Below the pieces are notes generated by a model. That model saw nothing but the letters and a program-made list of their open reading frames with translations, did not search any database and was not told the origin of the DNA. DNA of 64,000 nt from Verrucomicrobium sp. (GTDB lineage: Bacteria > Verrucomicrobiota > Verrucomicrobiia > Methylacidiphilales > UBA1321), in assembly GCA_017849585.1 (NCBI GenBank), contig JAFIGT010000003.1, forward strand, positions 186,001-250,000, in the 5' to 3' direction. Of the stretch, positions 1 through 8,126 are shown in pieces. Numbering within the stretch: the first letter of the stretch is position 1; each line of letters begins with the position of its first letter. The translations under genes were made by a program, and so were the position numbers.

Positions 1-548
1 ATGATGGCAGTCATGATCCCACGGCAATGGAAGCGGTCATGCACGGCGCAAAGGTTTTACGTCGCGAGCAGCCCCTCGGCAAGACGGCCATTCTGCGGTG
101 GGCATTGACTCAGGTTCCGGACGAAATCGAATGGTTGATCTTCATGGACGGCGATGGTCAGCATCGACCGGTCGATCTGGAGAAATTCTGGTCGCGTCGG
201 ACCGAGGCGGATCTGGTGCTTGGCAATCGCTGGGCGGAAGTGGAGCAGATGCCGCTTGTGAGGCGGATGACAAATCGGGTGATGTCGTGGCTTCTCAACC
301 GTCTCAGCGGCGGACAAGCGCCCGATACGCAATGCGGTTTTCGACTGGCACGGCGGCGCTTGCTTAAGGATTGGCAGCCTCGCGGGCAATATTTTGAATT
401 TGAAACGGAACTCTATCTACATGCATTACGGTGCAGGGTATTGATTGTCTCCGTGCCATTGCAGGCGGTTTACGGAACTGAAAAGAGCAAGATTTTCTGG
501 CCACGCGATGCGTGGCGCTTTATCCGCTGTCTCGCCGCGAGGGATTAG
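1..548 (+). CDS. Glycosyltransferase family 2 (5' end cut by window)
   Basis: The reading frame is open from the window edge and already begins inside the family's first motif: codons from base 3 read DGSHDPT, the usual DDGS-x-D-x-T of GT2 enzymes. It continues with a GKTAILRWAL stretch, the metal/nucleotide-sugar motif MDGDGQH and a DTQCGFRL segment typical of dolichyl-phosphate-mannose-synthase-like GT2 proteins. The enzyme is expected to move a sugar from a nucleotide or polyprenyl donor at the inner face of the membrane; the acceptor cannot be told. An internal ATG at 27 falls after the DDGS motif, so it is not the true start. The gene ends with TAG at 546-548, 86 bases before queE on the same strand. 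Confidence 0.85.
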   Translation, partial: DGSHDPTAMEAVMHGAKVLRREQPLGKTAILRWALTQVPDEIEWLIFMDGDGQHRPVDLEKFWSRRTEADLVLGNRWAEVEQMPLVRRMTNRVMSWLLNRLSGGQAPDTQCGFRLARRRLLKDWQPRGQYFEFETELYLHALRCRVLIVSVPLQAVYGTEKSKIFWPRDAWRFIRCLAARD

Positions 549-634
549 GCGCTGTCAAGAGAGCTCTCATTACAAATCGGAAAGGGAGAAGTCCTTTGTT
601 GCACGGCTCCCGCTACACCGTATGATCGGCCGTT

Positions 635-1288
635 ATGTCGGACCAGATTCTGAAGATCAACGAGATTTTCTACAGCATCCAGGGGGAGAGCACCTTTGCC
701 GGGAAACCGTGCGTCTTTGTGCGTCTCACCGCCTGCGATTTGCGCTGCACGTATTGCGATACGGAATATGCTTTCTATGAGGGCAAAAAGCACACGTTTG
801 AGGATATTTTTCGTGAGGTGGCCAAGTTCGATTGCAAACTCGTTGAAGTGACTGGTGGTGAACCTCTCCTGCAAAAGAGCGTACTGCCCTTTATGACGGA
901 GCTGTGCAATGAGGGGTACACGGTGCTGTTGGAAACCAGTGGTGCGCACGATATCCGGCCGATTGATCCGCGCGTGCACCGCATCATGGACCTGAAATGC
1001 CCCAGCAGTGGCGAGGTCAAACGCAATCTTCCCGGCAATCTGGAATGGCTGAAGGAGCGGGACGAAATCAAATTTGTGATCGGCTCGGAAGAGGATTATC
1101 TCTGGGCCAAACAGCAAATTGAGCAGGGCGAGTGGAAGGACAAGGTCAAGGCGATCCTGTTCTCACCGGTTTTCGGCAAGATCGAGCTGGTGCATCTGGC
1201 AGAGTGGATCATGCGCGATCATCTTCCCGTCCGGCTCCAGCTCCAGATGCATAAATTTATCTGGTCCCCCACGCAACGCGGGGTTTAA
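635..1288 (+). CDS. queE: 7-carboxy-7-deazaguanine synthase QueE (radical SAM)
   Basis: QueE converts 6-carboxytetrahydropterin to 7-carboxy-7-deazaguanine, a step in queuosine (and preQ0/preQ1) synthesis. The 217-aa protein opens with the family's INEIFYSIQGEST segment and carries the radical-SAM cluster motif as C34-x3-C38-x2-C41, followed by VTGGEPLLQ near residue 78, the SAM-binding GGE motif. The length fits the family. No other queuosine gene lies in this window, so the gene stands alone here. It converges on dgt with a 19-base gap. I saw no preQ1 riboswitch in the 86 bases upstream. Confidence 0.93.
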   Translation: MSDQILKINEIFYSIQGESTFAGKPCVFVRLTACDLRCTYCDTEYAFYEGKKHTFEDIFREVAKFDCKLVEVTGGEPLLQKSVLPFMTELCNEGYTVLLETSGAHDIRPIDPRVHRIMDLKCPSSGEVKRNLPGNLEWLKERDEIKFVIGSEEDYLWAKQQIEQGEWKDKVKAILFSPVFGKIELVHLAEWIMRDHLPVRLQLQMHKFIWSPTQRGV

Positions 1289-1307
1289 CCGGAGCGGAGG
1301 GCGCTGC

Positions 1308-2570
1308 TTACATCAGCTCAGAGATGGAGCCGTAATCGGGATCGAAGAGCCGCTTGTAGGTGCGCACGGCATACGCATCTGTCATCCCCGAGAGATAATC
1401 GCAGATCAGGCGCGCGCGAACCGTGGCATCCGGGGTGGCGACCACCCGTTCATGCAGCCCCTGCGGCACGAGTTTCGTCTTCTTGTTAATCGCCGTGATA
1501 TAATTTTCTTTAAACGCTTCCGTTAGCGAACGCAGCAAGCGGCCACCTTTGTATTCAATTTGCTGCAGCGCGGGTGAACCAAAGACGAAGGTGCTGCTCA
1601 GCTTTTTGTAGAGCTTGATTTCGTTAAGCTGATCCGGAGCCATCACGAGTTTGAAACGGTAGCGATTGCTGCGCGAGGTCATGAAGTTGGAGGTCTCTTC
1701 CAGAGAGCAGGCGGCGACAAGCTCTCCGATGACTTTGCTCATGGAAGCATCGAGATGTCCGCGCTTGATGCGATCGATGAGCTTTTCCAATTTTTGTTTT
1801 TGGAATTCGTTCAGTTTCGCGCCTTCGCCTTCCTGCCATTGAAATATTTTTTCCAGCGTGATGAATCGCGCTTTTACGCCGTCGACGATATCGCAGCACG
1901 AATAGGCGATGTCGTCGGCGGTGTCCATGATCTGGCATTCGAGCGATTTGAAATCGATGTGGAATTCCGCATTGGGCCGATTCGCCCCAAAGCAAAAGTC
2001 AAAGAACGATTCCTGATCGTCGTAAACGAAATGGTTGTGGTCGCCATGGCGATCACGATAGAGCCGTTTATATTTCAATATACCGTCCAGTAGGGATCGG
2101 GAGGGACCCATTCCGCGCGTGGAGCTGTATATGGTGCGGGTGAGGATGCGCAGGCTTTGCGCGTTGCCTTCGAAGCCGCCATACGGCGTCATCAACTCGT
2201 TCAAAATGCGTTCACCGGCATGGCCAAAGGGAGGATGGCCGATATCGTGGGCGAGGCAGATGGCTTCGACGAGATCCGGATCGATGTGGAAGCTGGCGCT
2301 CAGGAGCGGAGAATGCGCCAGAAGCTGGGCGCAGATCGATTTGGCGATGGTGGAAACCTCCAGGGAATGGGTCAGCCGGGTGCGGTAGAAGTCATATTCC
2401 CCAGCCTGAAAGACCTGTGTTTTGGCCTGCAGTCGACGAAACGAATTCGTAAAAAGAATGCGATCACGGTCTTGGGAGAAAATGGTTCGATGATCGCGGG
2501 TCCGTGGCGCGTTTTGCGCGTCACAGTAGCATTCCTGATCGAAGTCATTGTAAAACTGATTTTCTATCAT
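1308..2570 (-). CDS. dgt: Deoxyguanosinetriphosphate triphosphohydrolase-like protein (HD domain)
   Basis: This enzyme family hydrolyses dNTPs to the deoxynucleoside and triphosphate and so trims dNTP pools. The 420-aa protein has the full HD metal site: H68 in RTRLTHSLEV, H108-D109 in AHDIGHPPFGHAGE, and a downstream Asp in MDTADDIAYS. The N-terminal RDRDRILFTNSFRRLQ segment is the substrate-side motif typical of Dgt/SAMHD1-like bacterial dNTPases. The ATG at 2570 places the usual short leader in front of it. The gene is divergent from the DICT-like gene at 2701 with 130 bases between them, where both promoters must lie. Confidence 0.92.
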   Translation of the reverse strand: MIENQFYNDFDQECYCDAQNAPRTRDHRTIFSQDRDRILFTNSFRRLQAKTQVFQAGEYDFYRTRLTHSLEVSTIAKSICAQLLAHSPLLSASFHIDPDLVEAICLAHDIGHPPFGHAGERILNELMTPYGGFEGNAQSLRILTRTIYSSTRGMGPSRSLLDGILKYKRLYRDRHGDHNHFVYDDQESFFDFCFGANRPNAEFHIDFKSLECQIMDTADDIAYSCCDIVDGVKARFITLEKIFQWQEGEGAKLNEFQKQKLEKLIDRIKRGHLDASMSKVIGELVAACSLEETSNFMTSRSNRYRFKLVMAPDQLNEIKLYKKLSSTFVFGSPALQQIEYKGGRLLRSLTEAFKENYITAINKKTKLVPQGLHERVVATPDATVRARLICDYLSGMTDAYAVRTYKRLFDPDYGSISELM

Positions 2571-2700
2571 GGAAGGAAGTGAAGTGTGGAAGCGTTGGTA
2601 CGGGCACCCTACTGATAAATAGTGGGGATCAGAAGCAAAATTCTATTTGCGAACGGCATGAATTAGAGTTACTTAATCCAACCCCCGTATTTTATCACGT

Positions 2701-3399
2701 ATGATTGCCGTTACGCCTTGCGAACGCCGAGCTCTTAAAAAGTTTCGTCATTATATTAAAGAACATGCCAAACCGCTGAAAGGTTTGCCACTGGCGGTGC
2801 GTCTCTGTGGGGCGTCAAAGCAAAAGAAAAGCACGCTCGGAAAAGAGGTTTCCATTCCGGAGAGTGACGTGCATCACTTGCTATCCGCGCCCCTCATTCT
2901 GGCGTTGAGTCATACGATTGAGGATATCGCGATGGAAACGGGAGAAGGGGAGTTGATTGCATCGTTCCAGCATCTGGACAATTTCGAGATTCACAAAAAG
3001 CGGTACTGCACGATTTCCAAATCCATCGATACCGTCCGGGTTTGGGGGGAAGGGGAGAAACCGAAGGGTTGCAAGGAAATCGATTTCGTCTCGGCCTGCC
3101 ATCCAAAGATCGCCCGCTACTGGATGGTTCTTTTCGACAGCCCCCATTGCCGCGCGGTGTTGATGTGCAAACAGATTAATCGGGCGGTTCAATTCGAGGA
3201 CAAACGGTTCGTTGGTTTCTACAGTTTCAATCCGTATCTGGTTCAATCCATTCGCTGGCGTTTCAATCTCCTGACCAGCGGTCTTTGCAAGATGGTCAAT
3301 CATTGGGAAAAGAGTTTCCCGCTTCCTGATCTCAACGTTCGCGAGGTCGATGCTTTCCTCAAGAAGTCGCCGGCTCATCCGGCCTTCTTCTCCCACTAA
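2701..3399 (+). CDS. DICT-like sensory domain protein, otherwise unknown
   Basis: The 232-aa protein is soluble with no signal peptide. From residue ~60 to ~220 it follows the pattern of the DICT domain, a sensory module usually fused to diguanylate cyclases or two-component proteins: GELIASFQ at 83-90, a KRYCTISKSIDTVRVWGEG stretch at 100-118, then ARYWMVLFDSPHCRAVL at 138-154 and a GFYSF strand. Here it is alone, without an output domain, and its N-terminal ~55 residues are basic and match nothing I know. The assignment rests on pattern memory and needs a profile search. It is followed 72 bases later by mpl on the same strand, but nothing links the two functionally. Confidence 0.6.
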   Translation: MIAVTPCERRALKKFRHYIKEHAKPLKGLPLAVRLCGASKQKKSTLGKEVSIPESDVHHLLSAPLILALSHTIEDIAMETGEGELIASFQHLDNFEIHKKRYCTISKSIDTVRVWGEGEKPKGCKEIDFVSACHPKIARYWMVLFDSPHCRAVLMCKQINRAVQFEDKRFVGFYSFNPYLVQSIRWRFNLLTSGLCKMVNHWEKSFPLPDLNVREVDAFLKKSPAHPAFFSH

Positions 3400-3471
3400 A
3401 TCCTGAGCGACTATTCACTCTTCCTGCGCCACCACGAAACAGTAGCGACGCATGCCAACCTCTATTGCCTT

Positions 3472-4851
3472 ATGACCACCTCTAAACTCCATTTTCATTT
3501 CCTTGGAATCTGCGGAACCGCCATGGGCTCTGTGGCGGCGATGCTGAAGGAACTCGGCCACGAGGTGAGTGGCTCCGACGAGAACGTTTATCCGCCGATG
3601 TCCACTTTTCTCGCCGAACGCGGCATAGCGATCAAGGAGGGATACCGCCCCGAAAACCTCCCGGCCAATTGCATTCTCGTGGTTGGCAATACGGTGAAGC
3701 GCGGCAACCCGGAACTCGAAGCTGCGATGGACGCGAAACGCGCCTATCTTTCGCTGCCGGAAACGTTGAAGACCTATTTCCTGCAGCCGACACACAATTT
3801 GGTGGTCACGGGCACTCACGGCAAGACAACCACGACGTCGTTGCTGGCGTGGATCTTTGAACACTCCGGATTGAAGCCGTCTTACATGATCGGAGGGATT
3901 CCGCACAATCTCGGTCAGGGTTGTAAGAAGCAAAGCGGAAATCATTGGATCATTGAGGGAGACGAGTACGACACCGCGTTCTTCGACAAGCGCAGTAAAT
4001 TCATTCATTATCTGCCGGAGTTGGTCATCATCAATAACATCGAGTTTGATCATGCGGATATCTATGCGAATCTCGATGAGATCAAGAAATCGTTTCGGCA
4101 GCTTGTTCGCATCGTGCCGCGCAACGGTATGATTCTCGTCAATGCTGATGACGCGAATGCGCGCGATGTGGTGTCGAACAGTCCCGCGCCGATTCTCGAA
4201 GTGGGGTTGTCGGCCGATGCGGGGGTGAGGATTACGGACATCCACGCGACGCCGACGCATCAGACGTTTCGGGTGTTTAATACGGAGTTCGAGATTCCGC
4301 TTCATGGCGTTTTTAATGTGCGTAATGCTGCGATGGCCATTGCGGCCGCGCATTTCTACCAAATCCCGTTCCCGAAGATCGCGGCAGCACTCAAGGCATT
4401 CAAGGGTATCAAACGTCGCCAGGAAGTGCGGGGCGAGGTCAACGGCGTGACGGTGATCGATGATTTCGGGCATCATCCCACGGCTCTGCGCGAGACGTTG
4501 CAAGGCATCCGTCAGACCTATCCCAAGCGCCGGATCTGGGCACTATTCGAACCGCGCAGCAATACGACCCGCCGCGCGGTTTTTCAACATGAATTGCCCG
4601 CAGCTCTCGCAGTGGCCGACGGGGTTTTTGTGGCCCAAGTGGCCAAGTTAGAGCAGATTCCTGCCGCGGACCGACTCAACCCGGAGCAGGTGGTGGCCGA
4701 CATCGCGAAGACGGGCATTCCGGCTTTTTACGAGAAAGATGCGGACGCGATTGTGGCGAAGCTCAAGCCGCTCTTGAAATCGGGAGACGTAGTTGCGGTT
4801 TTCAGTAACGGCGGTTTCGGCGGCATCCATCAAAAGCTTCTCGCCAAATAA
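3472..4851 (+). CDS. mpl: UDP-N-acetylmuramate:L-alanyl-gamma-D-glutamyl-meso-diaminopimelate ligase
   Basis: Mpl re-attaches recycled murein tripeptide to UDP-MurNAc in the cytoplasm. The 459-aa protein has the Mur-ligase N-terminal nucleotide fold (FLGICGTAMGS at 10-20, with the Mpl-type GICGTAMGS in place of MurC's GIGG), the ATP loop TGTHGKTTT near residues 112-120, a central IIEGDEYDTAFFDKRSKF segment diagnostic of Mpl over MurC, and a C-terminal domain with DDFGHHPTA. The length is that of the family. Its presence implies peptidoglycan recycling. It converges on recD2 with four bases between the stops. Confidence 0.93.
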   Translation: MTTSKLHFHFLGICGTAMGSVAAMLKELGHEVSGSDENVYPPMSTFLAERGIAIKEGYRPENLPANCILVVGNTVKRGNPELEAAMDAKRAYLSLPETLKTYFLQPTHNLVVTGTHGKTTTTSLLAWIFEHSGLKPSYMIGGIPHNLGQGCKKQSGNHWIIEGDEYDTAFFDKRSKFIHYLPELVIINNIEFDHADIYANLDEIKKSFRQLVRIVPRNGMILVNADDANARDVVSNSPAPILEVGLSADAGVRITDIHATPTHQTFRVFNTEFEIPLHGVFNVRNAAMAIAAAHFYQIPFPKIAAALKAFKGIKRRQEVRGEVNGVTVIDDFGHHPTALRETLQGIRQTYPKRRIWALFEPRSNTTRRAVFQHELPAALAVADGVFVAQVAKLEQIPAADRLNPEQVVADIAKTGIPAFYEKDADAIVAKLKPLLKSGDVVAVFSNGGFGGIHQKLLAK

Positions 4852-4855
4852 AATC

Positions 4856-7075
4856 TCAGCCTTGCGTGGCAAGGCCTGCGACCAAGCGGGTAAGCAAGCC
4901 GGTGAAGCGGCGTTTGATTTGCTGATTTTGAATGGCGGTCGCGAACGCTTTTTTCTGGCCGACGATGACCACCATTTTTTTACCGCGCGTGATGGCGGTG
5001 TAGAGCAGGTTGCGTTGGAGCAGGAGGAATTGCTGCATCGCGATCGGCACGATCACGGCGGGGAATTCCGAGCCTTGCGATTTGTGGATTGTCATCGCGT
5101 AGGCGGGGGAGAGTTCATCGAGTTCGCCGAATTCGTAATCCACTTTCTTGCTGTCGAAGGTGACGGTGAGCATCTGATCCTCCGCGTGGATGTGGGTCAC
5201 CTGACCGATGTCTCCGTTGAAGACTTCCTTGTCGTAATTGTTGCGGGTCTGCATGACCTTATCGCGCAGTTGGAATCGCCAGCCGAATTTTTCCAGCCGG
5301 AGTTCACCGGGGCGCGAGGGATTGATCGCTTGCTGGAGGAGAAGGTTGAGTTCGCGCGTGCCGAGCGAATTACGATTCATTGGGCAGAGGACGGCGATGT
5401 CGGCCACCGCGTTGCAGCCGAGGCGGGCGGGGATGCGATTCTTCACCATCTCAATGATTGTGCTGATAATCTTTTCAGGTTCTTCACGTTCAATGAAGAA
5501 GAAGTCGCTCTCTGAGGTGATCGTTTCCAGATCGGGCAATTCGCCGCGATTGATGGCGTGGGCGCTGGTAATAATCTGGCTATTGGCGGCTTGGCGAAAG
5601 ATCTCAGTGAGCCGGACCACGGGAACTTTGCTCGAGGCAATGAGATCGCTGAGGACGAGGCCAGGGCCGACCGATGGCAGCTGATCGACATCTCCGACGA
5701 GTACGAGAGACGCGTTGGCGGGGAGGGCGCTGAGCAGATGCGACATCAGCGGCAGATCGACCATGGACATTTCGTCGACGATGAAGAGATCGCCTTCGAG
5801 CGGATTGCCGGGGTGAAACTTGCACCCCCCATTCGGAGCGTACTCAAGCAAGCGGTGAATCGTGCTTGCGGTCAGACCGGTGGTTTCGGTTAACCGCTTG
5901 GCGGCGCGGCCGGTGGGGGCGCACAGGACGCAGCGCACGCTCTTGGCGCGCAGGATGAGGAGCAGGGAATTGACGAGCGTGGTTTTGCCCACGCCGGGAC
6001 CGCCCGTAATGACCATCACACGGCTGGCGATGGCTTGGGCGAGTGCTTCGCGTTGTTGCGGGGCAAGAGTCTTGCCGGTGCGGGTCTGACACCATTCGAT
6101 GGCCTTCGCGAGATCGATGGGCGGGTAGGTGGCCGGGGTGGAAGCGAGGCGGAGGATGCGGTCGGTGACGTTGATCTCGGCCTTGTGCAAGTGCGGCAGA
6201 AAGATGAGATCTTCGCCGTTGAGTGGATCGGGCTGAAGTTCCTGCCGCTCGATCATGCGCGTGAGGGCTTGTTCTACCAACGACTGATCAATGCGTAGCA
6301 ATTGCGTGGCTGTATCGACCAGCATTTCCCGGGGGAGGGCGCAGTGGCCCATACCGGTCGCTTGCGAGAGTGTGTGGGCGAGACCTGCGCCCGCACGCAA
6401 GAGGGAGTCGGTCGGAATGCCGACGCGCTGGGCGATTTCGTCCGCGGTTTGGAAGCCCACATTCGGAATGTCCATCGCGAGGCGGTAGGGATTCGAGCGG
6501 ACGAGGTCGATCGCTTTTTCGCCGTACAGTTTGTAGATGCGCAGCGCGAGCCCGGTTGTGACGCCTTGCGTGTGGAGAAAGACCATGATCTCGCGCACGA
6601 TTTTTTGCTCGGCCCACGCGGCCTTGATCAGTTTGCGGCGGTTCGCGCCGATGCCTTCGACTTCCTGCAGGCGGATGGAACTGTTCTCGATGATCTCGAA
6701 AATAGTATCGCCGAATTTCGCGATCAATTTCTTGGCATACTTCGGGCCGATACCCTTGATTGAGCCGCTGCCGAGATATTTTTCGATTCCCTCAAGGGAA
6801 GTCGGCGGTGTGCACTTCAGCAGATCGGCTTTGAGTTGAAGTCCATGATCGCGGTCGCGTACCCAATTGCCCTCGGCCACGAGCCATTCGCCGGGGTTCA
6901 CTGCGGGAAGGGAGCCCACGACCGTGACGAGATCGCGATGACCTTTGGCCTGGATCTTGATCACCGCGAAGCCGGTTTCCTCGTTATGAAACGTCACGCG
7001 CTCGACGACGCCGGAGACGCTTTCCCGTGCGTCGGGGCTCGCGGGAGGATGATTCAGATGAGTCGGTTTGGGCAT
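4856..7075 (-). CDS. recD2: RecD2 ATP-dependent 5'-3' DNA helicase
   Basis: RecD2 is a superfamily 1B helicase acting in DNA repair independently of RecBC. From the chosen ATG at 7075 the protein has 739 residues: an OB-like N-terminal domain, helix-hairpin-helix segments (GIGPKYAKKLI, VEGIGANRRKLI), Walker A ITGGPGVGKTT near 354-364, Walker B FIVDEMSMVD near 428, and the C-terminal AMTIHKSQGSEF motif VI near 655. The longest frame starts at 7135, but the first 20 residues overlap the divergent upstream region and match nothing; the ATG at 7075 gives the usual family start just before SVSGVVERVTFHNEETG. An ATG at 7108 is an alternative. Confidence 0.92.
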   Translation of the reverse strand: MPKPTHLNHPPASPDARESVSGVVERVTFHNEETGFAVIKIQAKGHRDLVTVVGSLPAVNPGEWLVAEGNWVRDRDHGLQLKADLLKCTPPTSLEGIEKYLGSGSIKGIGPKYAKKLIAKFGDTIFEIIENSSIRLQEVEGIGANRRKLIKAAWAEQKIVREIMVFLHTQGVTTGLALRIYKLYGEKAIDLVRSNPYRLAMDIPNVGFQTADEIAQRVGIPTDSLLRAGAGLAHTLSQATGMGHCALPREMLVDTATQLLRIDQSLVEQALTRMIERQELQPDPLNGEDLIFLPHLHKAEINVTDRILRLASTPATYPPIDLAKAIEWCQTRTGKTLAPQQREALAQAIASRVMVITGGPGVGKTTLVNSLLLILRAKSVRCVLCAPTGRAAKRLTETTGLTASTIHRLLEYAPNGGCKFHPGNPLEGDLFIVDEMSMVDLPLMSHLLSALPANASLVLVGDVDQLPSVGPGLVLSDLIASSKVPVVRLTEIFRQAANSQIITSAHAINRGELPDLETITSESDFFFIEREEPEKIISTIIEMVKNRIPARLGCNAVADIAVLCPMNRNSLGTRELNLLLQQAINPSRPGELRLEKFGWRFQLRDKVMQTRNNYDKEVFNGDIGQVTHIHAEDQMLTVTFDSKKVDYEFGELDELSPAYAMTIHKSQGSEFPAVIVPIAMQQFLLLQRNLLYTAITRGKKMVVIVGQKKAFATAIQNQQIKRRFTGLLTRLVAGLATQG

Positions 7076-7157
7076 CGCGCTGGTTATTGTAAAAAAAGTG
7101 GGGGACATTGTGAGGCTTTCATTGCCAGAGCGCAACTTTCGTGATAAAAACCAATCA

Positions 7158-7619
7158 ATGCGATGGTTGTGGTGCCTGCTGCTCTGGGGTTCGCTGATGT
7201 GTGCGACGCAAAGGTTGTGGGCTCAGACATCATCGGAAGGGGATCTGGCCATGGCCGTTTACAAACAGGTCAATGAAGTTCGCCAGTCGCGGCAATTGCC
7301 GCCCCTCGTGTATAACGAGGAACTGGCCGTTCTGGCCAAAACGCATACCCAGTCGATGGTCGCTTCCGGCAAACTCAGTCATGACGGTTTCTCCGACCGC
7401 TTTGCCGCTGTGCGAGAAAAAATTCCGGGCCTGAGAGCGCTCGGTGAAAATGTCGCCATGAATTTTCCGAAGGAAGACGTGGTGGCCGATACGGTGAAGA
7501 ACTGGATGAACAGTCCGGTCCACCGGGCCAACATTCTGCGCGAGAATACGCTGACGGGTGTCGCTGTGATTCGCGCTGCGGACGGAAAGTATTACTTCAC
7601 GCAGATATTCGGGAAGTAA
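7158..7619 (+). CDS. Secreted CAP-domain (SCP/PR1, YkwD-like) protein
   Basis: The 153-aa protein starts at the ATG at 7158, which gives a clean Sec signal peptide (basic MR, hydrophobic LWCLLLWGSLMCA, cleavage near LWA-QTS at about residue 22). The mature part is a single CAP domain: NEVRQSRQLPPLVYNEELA, then the conserved histidine region HTQSMVASGKLSHDGFSDR, GENVAMNF, and WMNSPVHRANIL. Bacterial CAP proteins are extracytoplasmic and mostly of unknown function; some bind lipids or are linked to sporulation or envelope. Divergent from recD2, with about 80 bases between the chosen starts. Confidence 0.88.
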   Translation: MRWLWCLLLWGSLMCATQRLWAQTSSEGDLAMAVYKQVNEVRQSRQLPPLVYNEELAVLAKTHTQSMVASGKLSHDGFSDRFAAVREKIPGLRALGENVAMNFPKEDVVADTVKNWMNSPVHRANILRENTLTGVAVIRAADGKYYFTQIFGK

Positions 7620-7784
7620 GTAATCAGCTTGGCGCAAAAAAAAGACCGGGAGTGGGAAAATGTGGGTGCTCGGAGTCGATCATAAAAAAAATCAGGACAT
7701 CTCTGCAGATGTTCCTAATTCGTTTCCCGCTTGCGCCGATGATGTGGTTTGTAGACATAAACTAAACTCGGGGAGGCATTGGTT

Positions 7785-8018
7785 ATGAAACATCTGGAAG
7801 AGTTATTCTCGGAGCTGCCGGAAGCAGAGCAGAAGAGGATCGAACAGCATGCGGAGAAGCATGGACGCAGCCGTCTGGATTATCTGGGCGAATTGCTGGA
7901 GCAGGATTTGGAACGTCATAGTGCTTCGATCCGTCACAAGGCGAGGGATTTTCGCTTTGCGAAAGATGAAGATTTTCACATGAAAACCTTCGTGCAGTGG
8001 TTGAAGACGCGCCACTAA
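7785..8018 (+). CDS. Small hypothetical protein, 77 aa
   Basis: The protein is short, charged and helical-looking (EELFSELPEAEQKRIEQHAE), with no membrane segment or cysteine. I do not recognise it. The frame can be extended to a TTG at 7779, but the ATG at 7785 sits a proper distance behind a strong ribosome binding site GGGGAGG at 7770-7776, and a good intrinsic terminator follows at 8073-8104, so a real monocistronic gene is likely. The first half resembles antitoxin-like or regulator-like helices, yet there is no toxin partner next to it, so no function is proposed. Confidence 0.7.
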   Translation: MKHLEELFSELPEAEQKRIEQHAEKHGRSRLDYLGELLEQDLERHSASIRHKARDFRFAKDEDFHMKTFVQWLKTRH

Positions 8019-8072
8019 TCCGGGTTAAATGGAACCGCTCCGACCGCAATCGCGGCCGGGGCGATGAGGCTC

Positions 8073-8104
8073 GCGCCACGGGAAATCGCCTGTGGCGTTT
8101 TTTT
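8073..8104 (+). terminator. Intrinsic terminator after the 77-aa gene
   Basis: The stem GCGCCAC (8073-8079) pairs with GTGGCGT (8092-8098), with a GG/CC extension toward the loop, and is followed directly by a run of seven T on the plus strand. It lies 55 bases after the stop of the small gene at 7785. Confidence 0.8.
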
Positions 8105-8126
8105 GTGCCCGGAGGCGTTGTCAATC

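Noticed and set aside
7694-7716. Hairpin AGGACATCT/AGATGTTCCT with a T run on the minus strand
   Set aside because: It would terminate a minus-strand transcript, but no minus-strand gene ends there. Kept out of the features.
7785-8018. Antitoxin of a toxin-antitoxin pair
   Set aside because: The 77-aa protein is small and charged, but there is no toxin frame beside it and a terminator follows at once.
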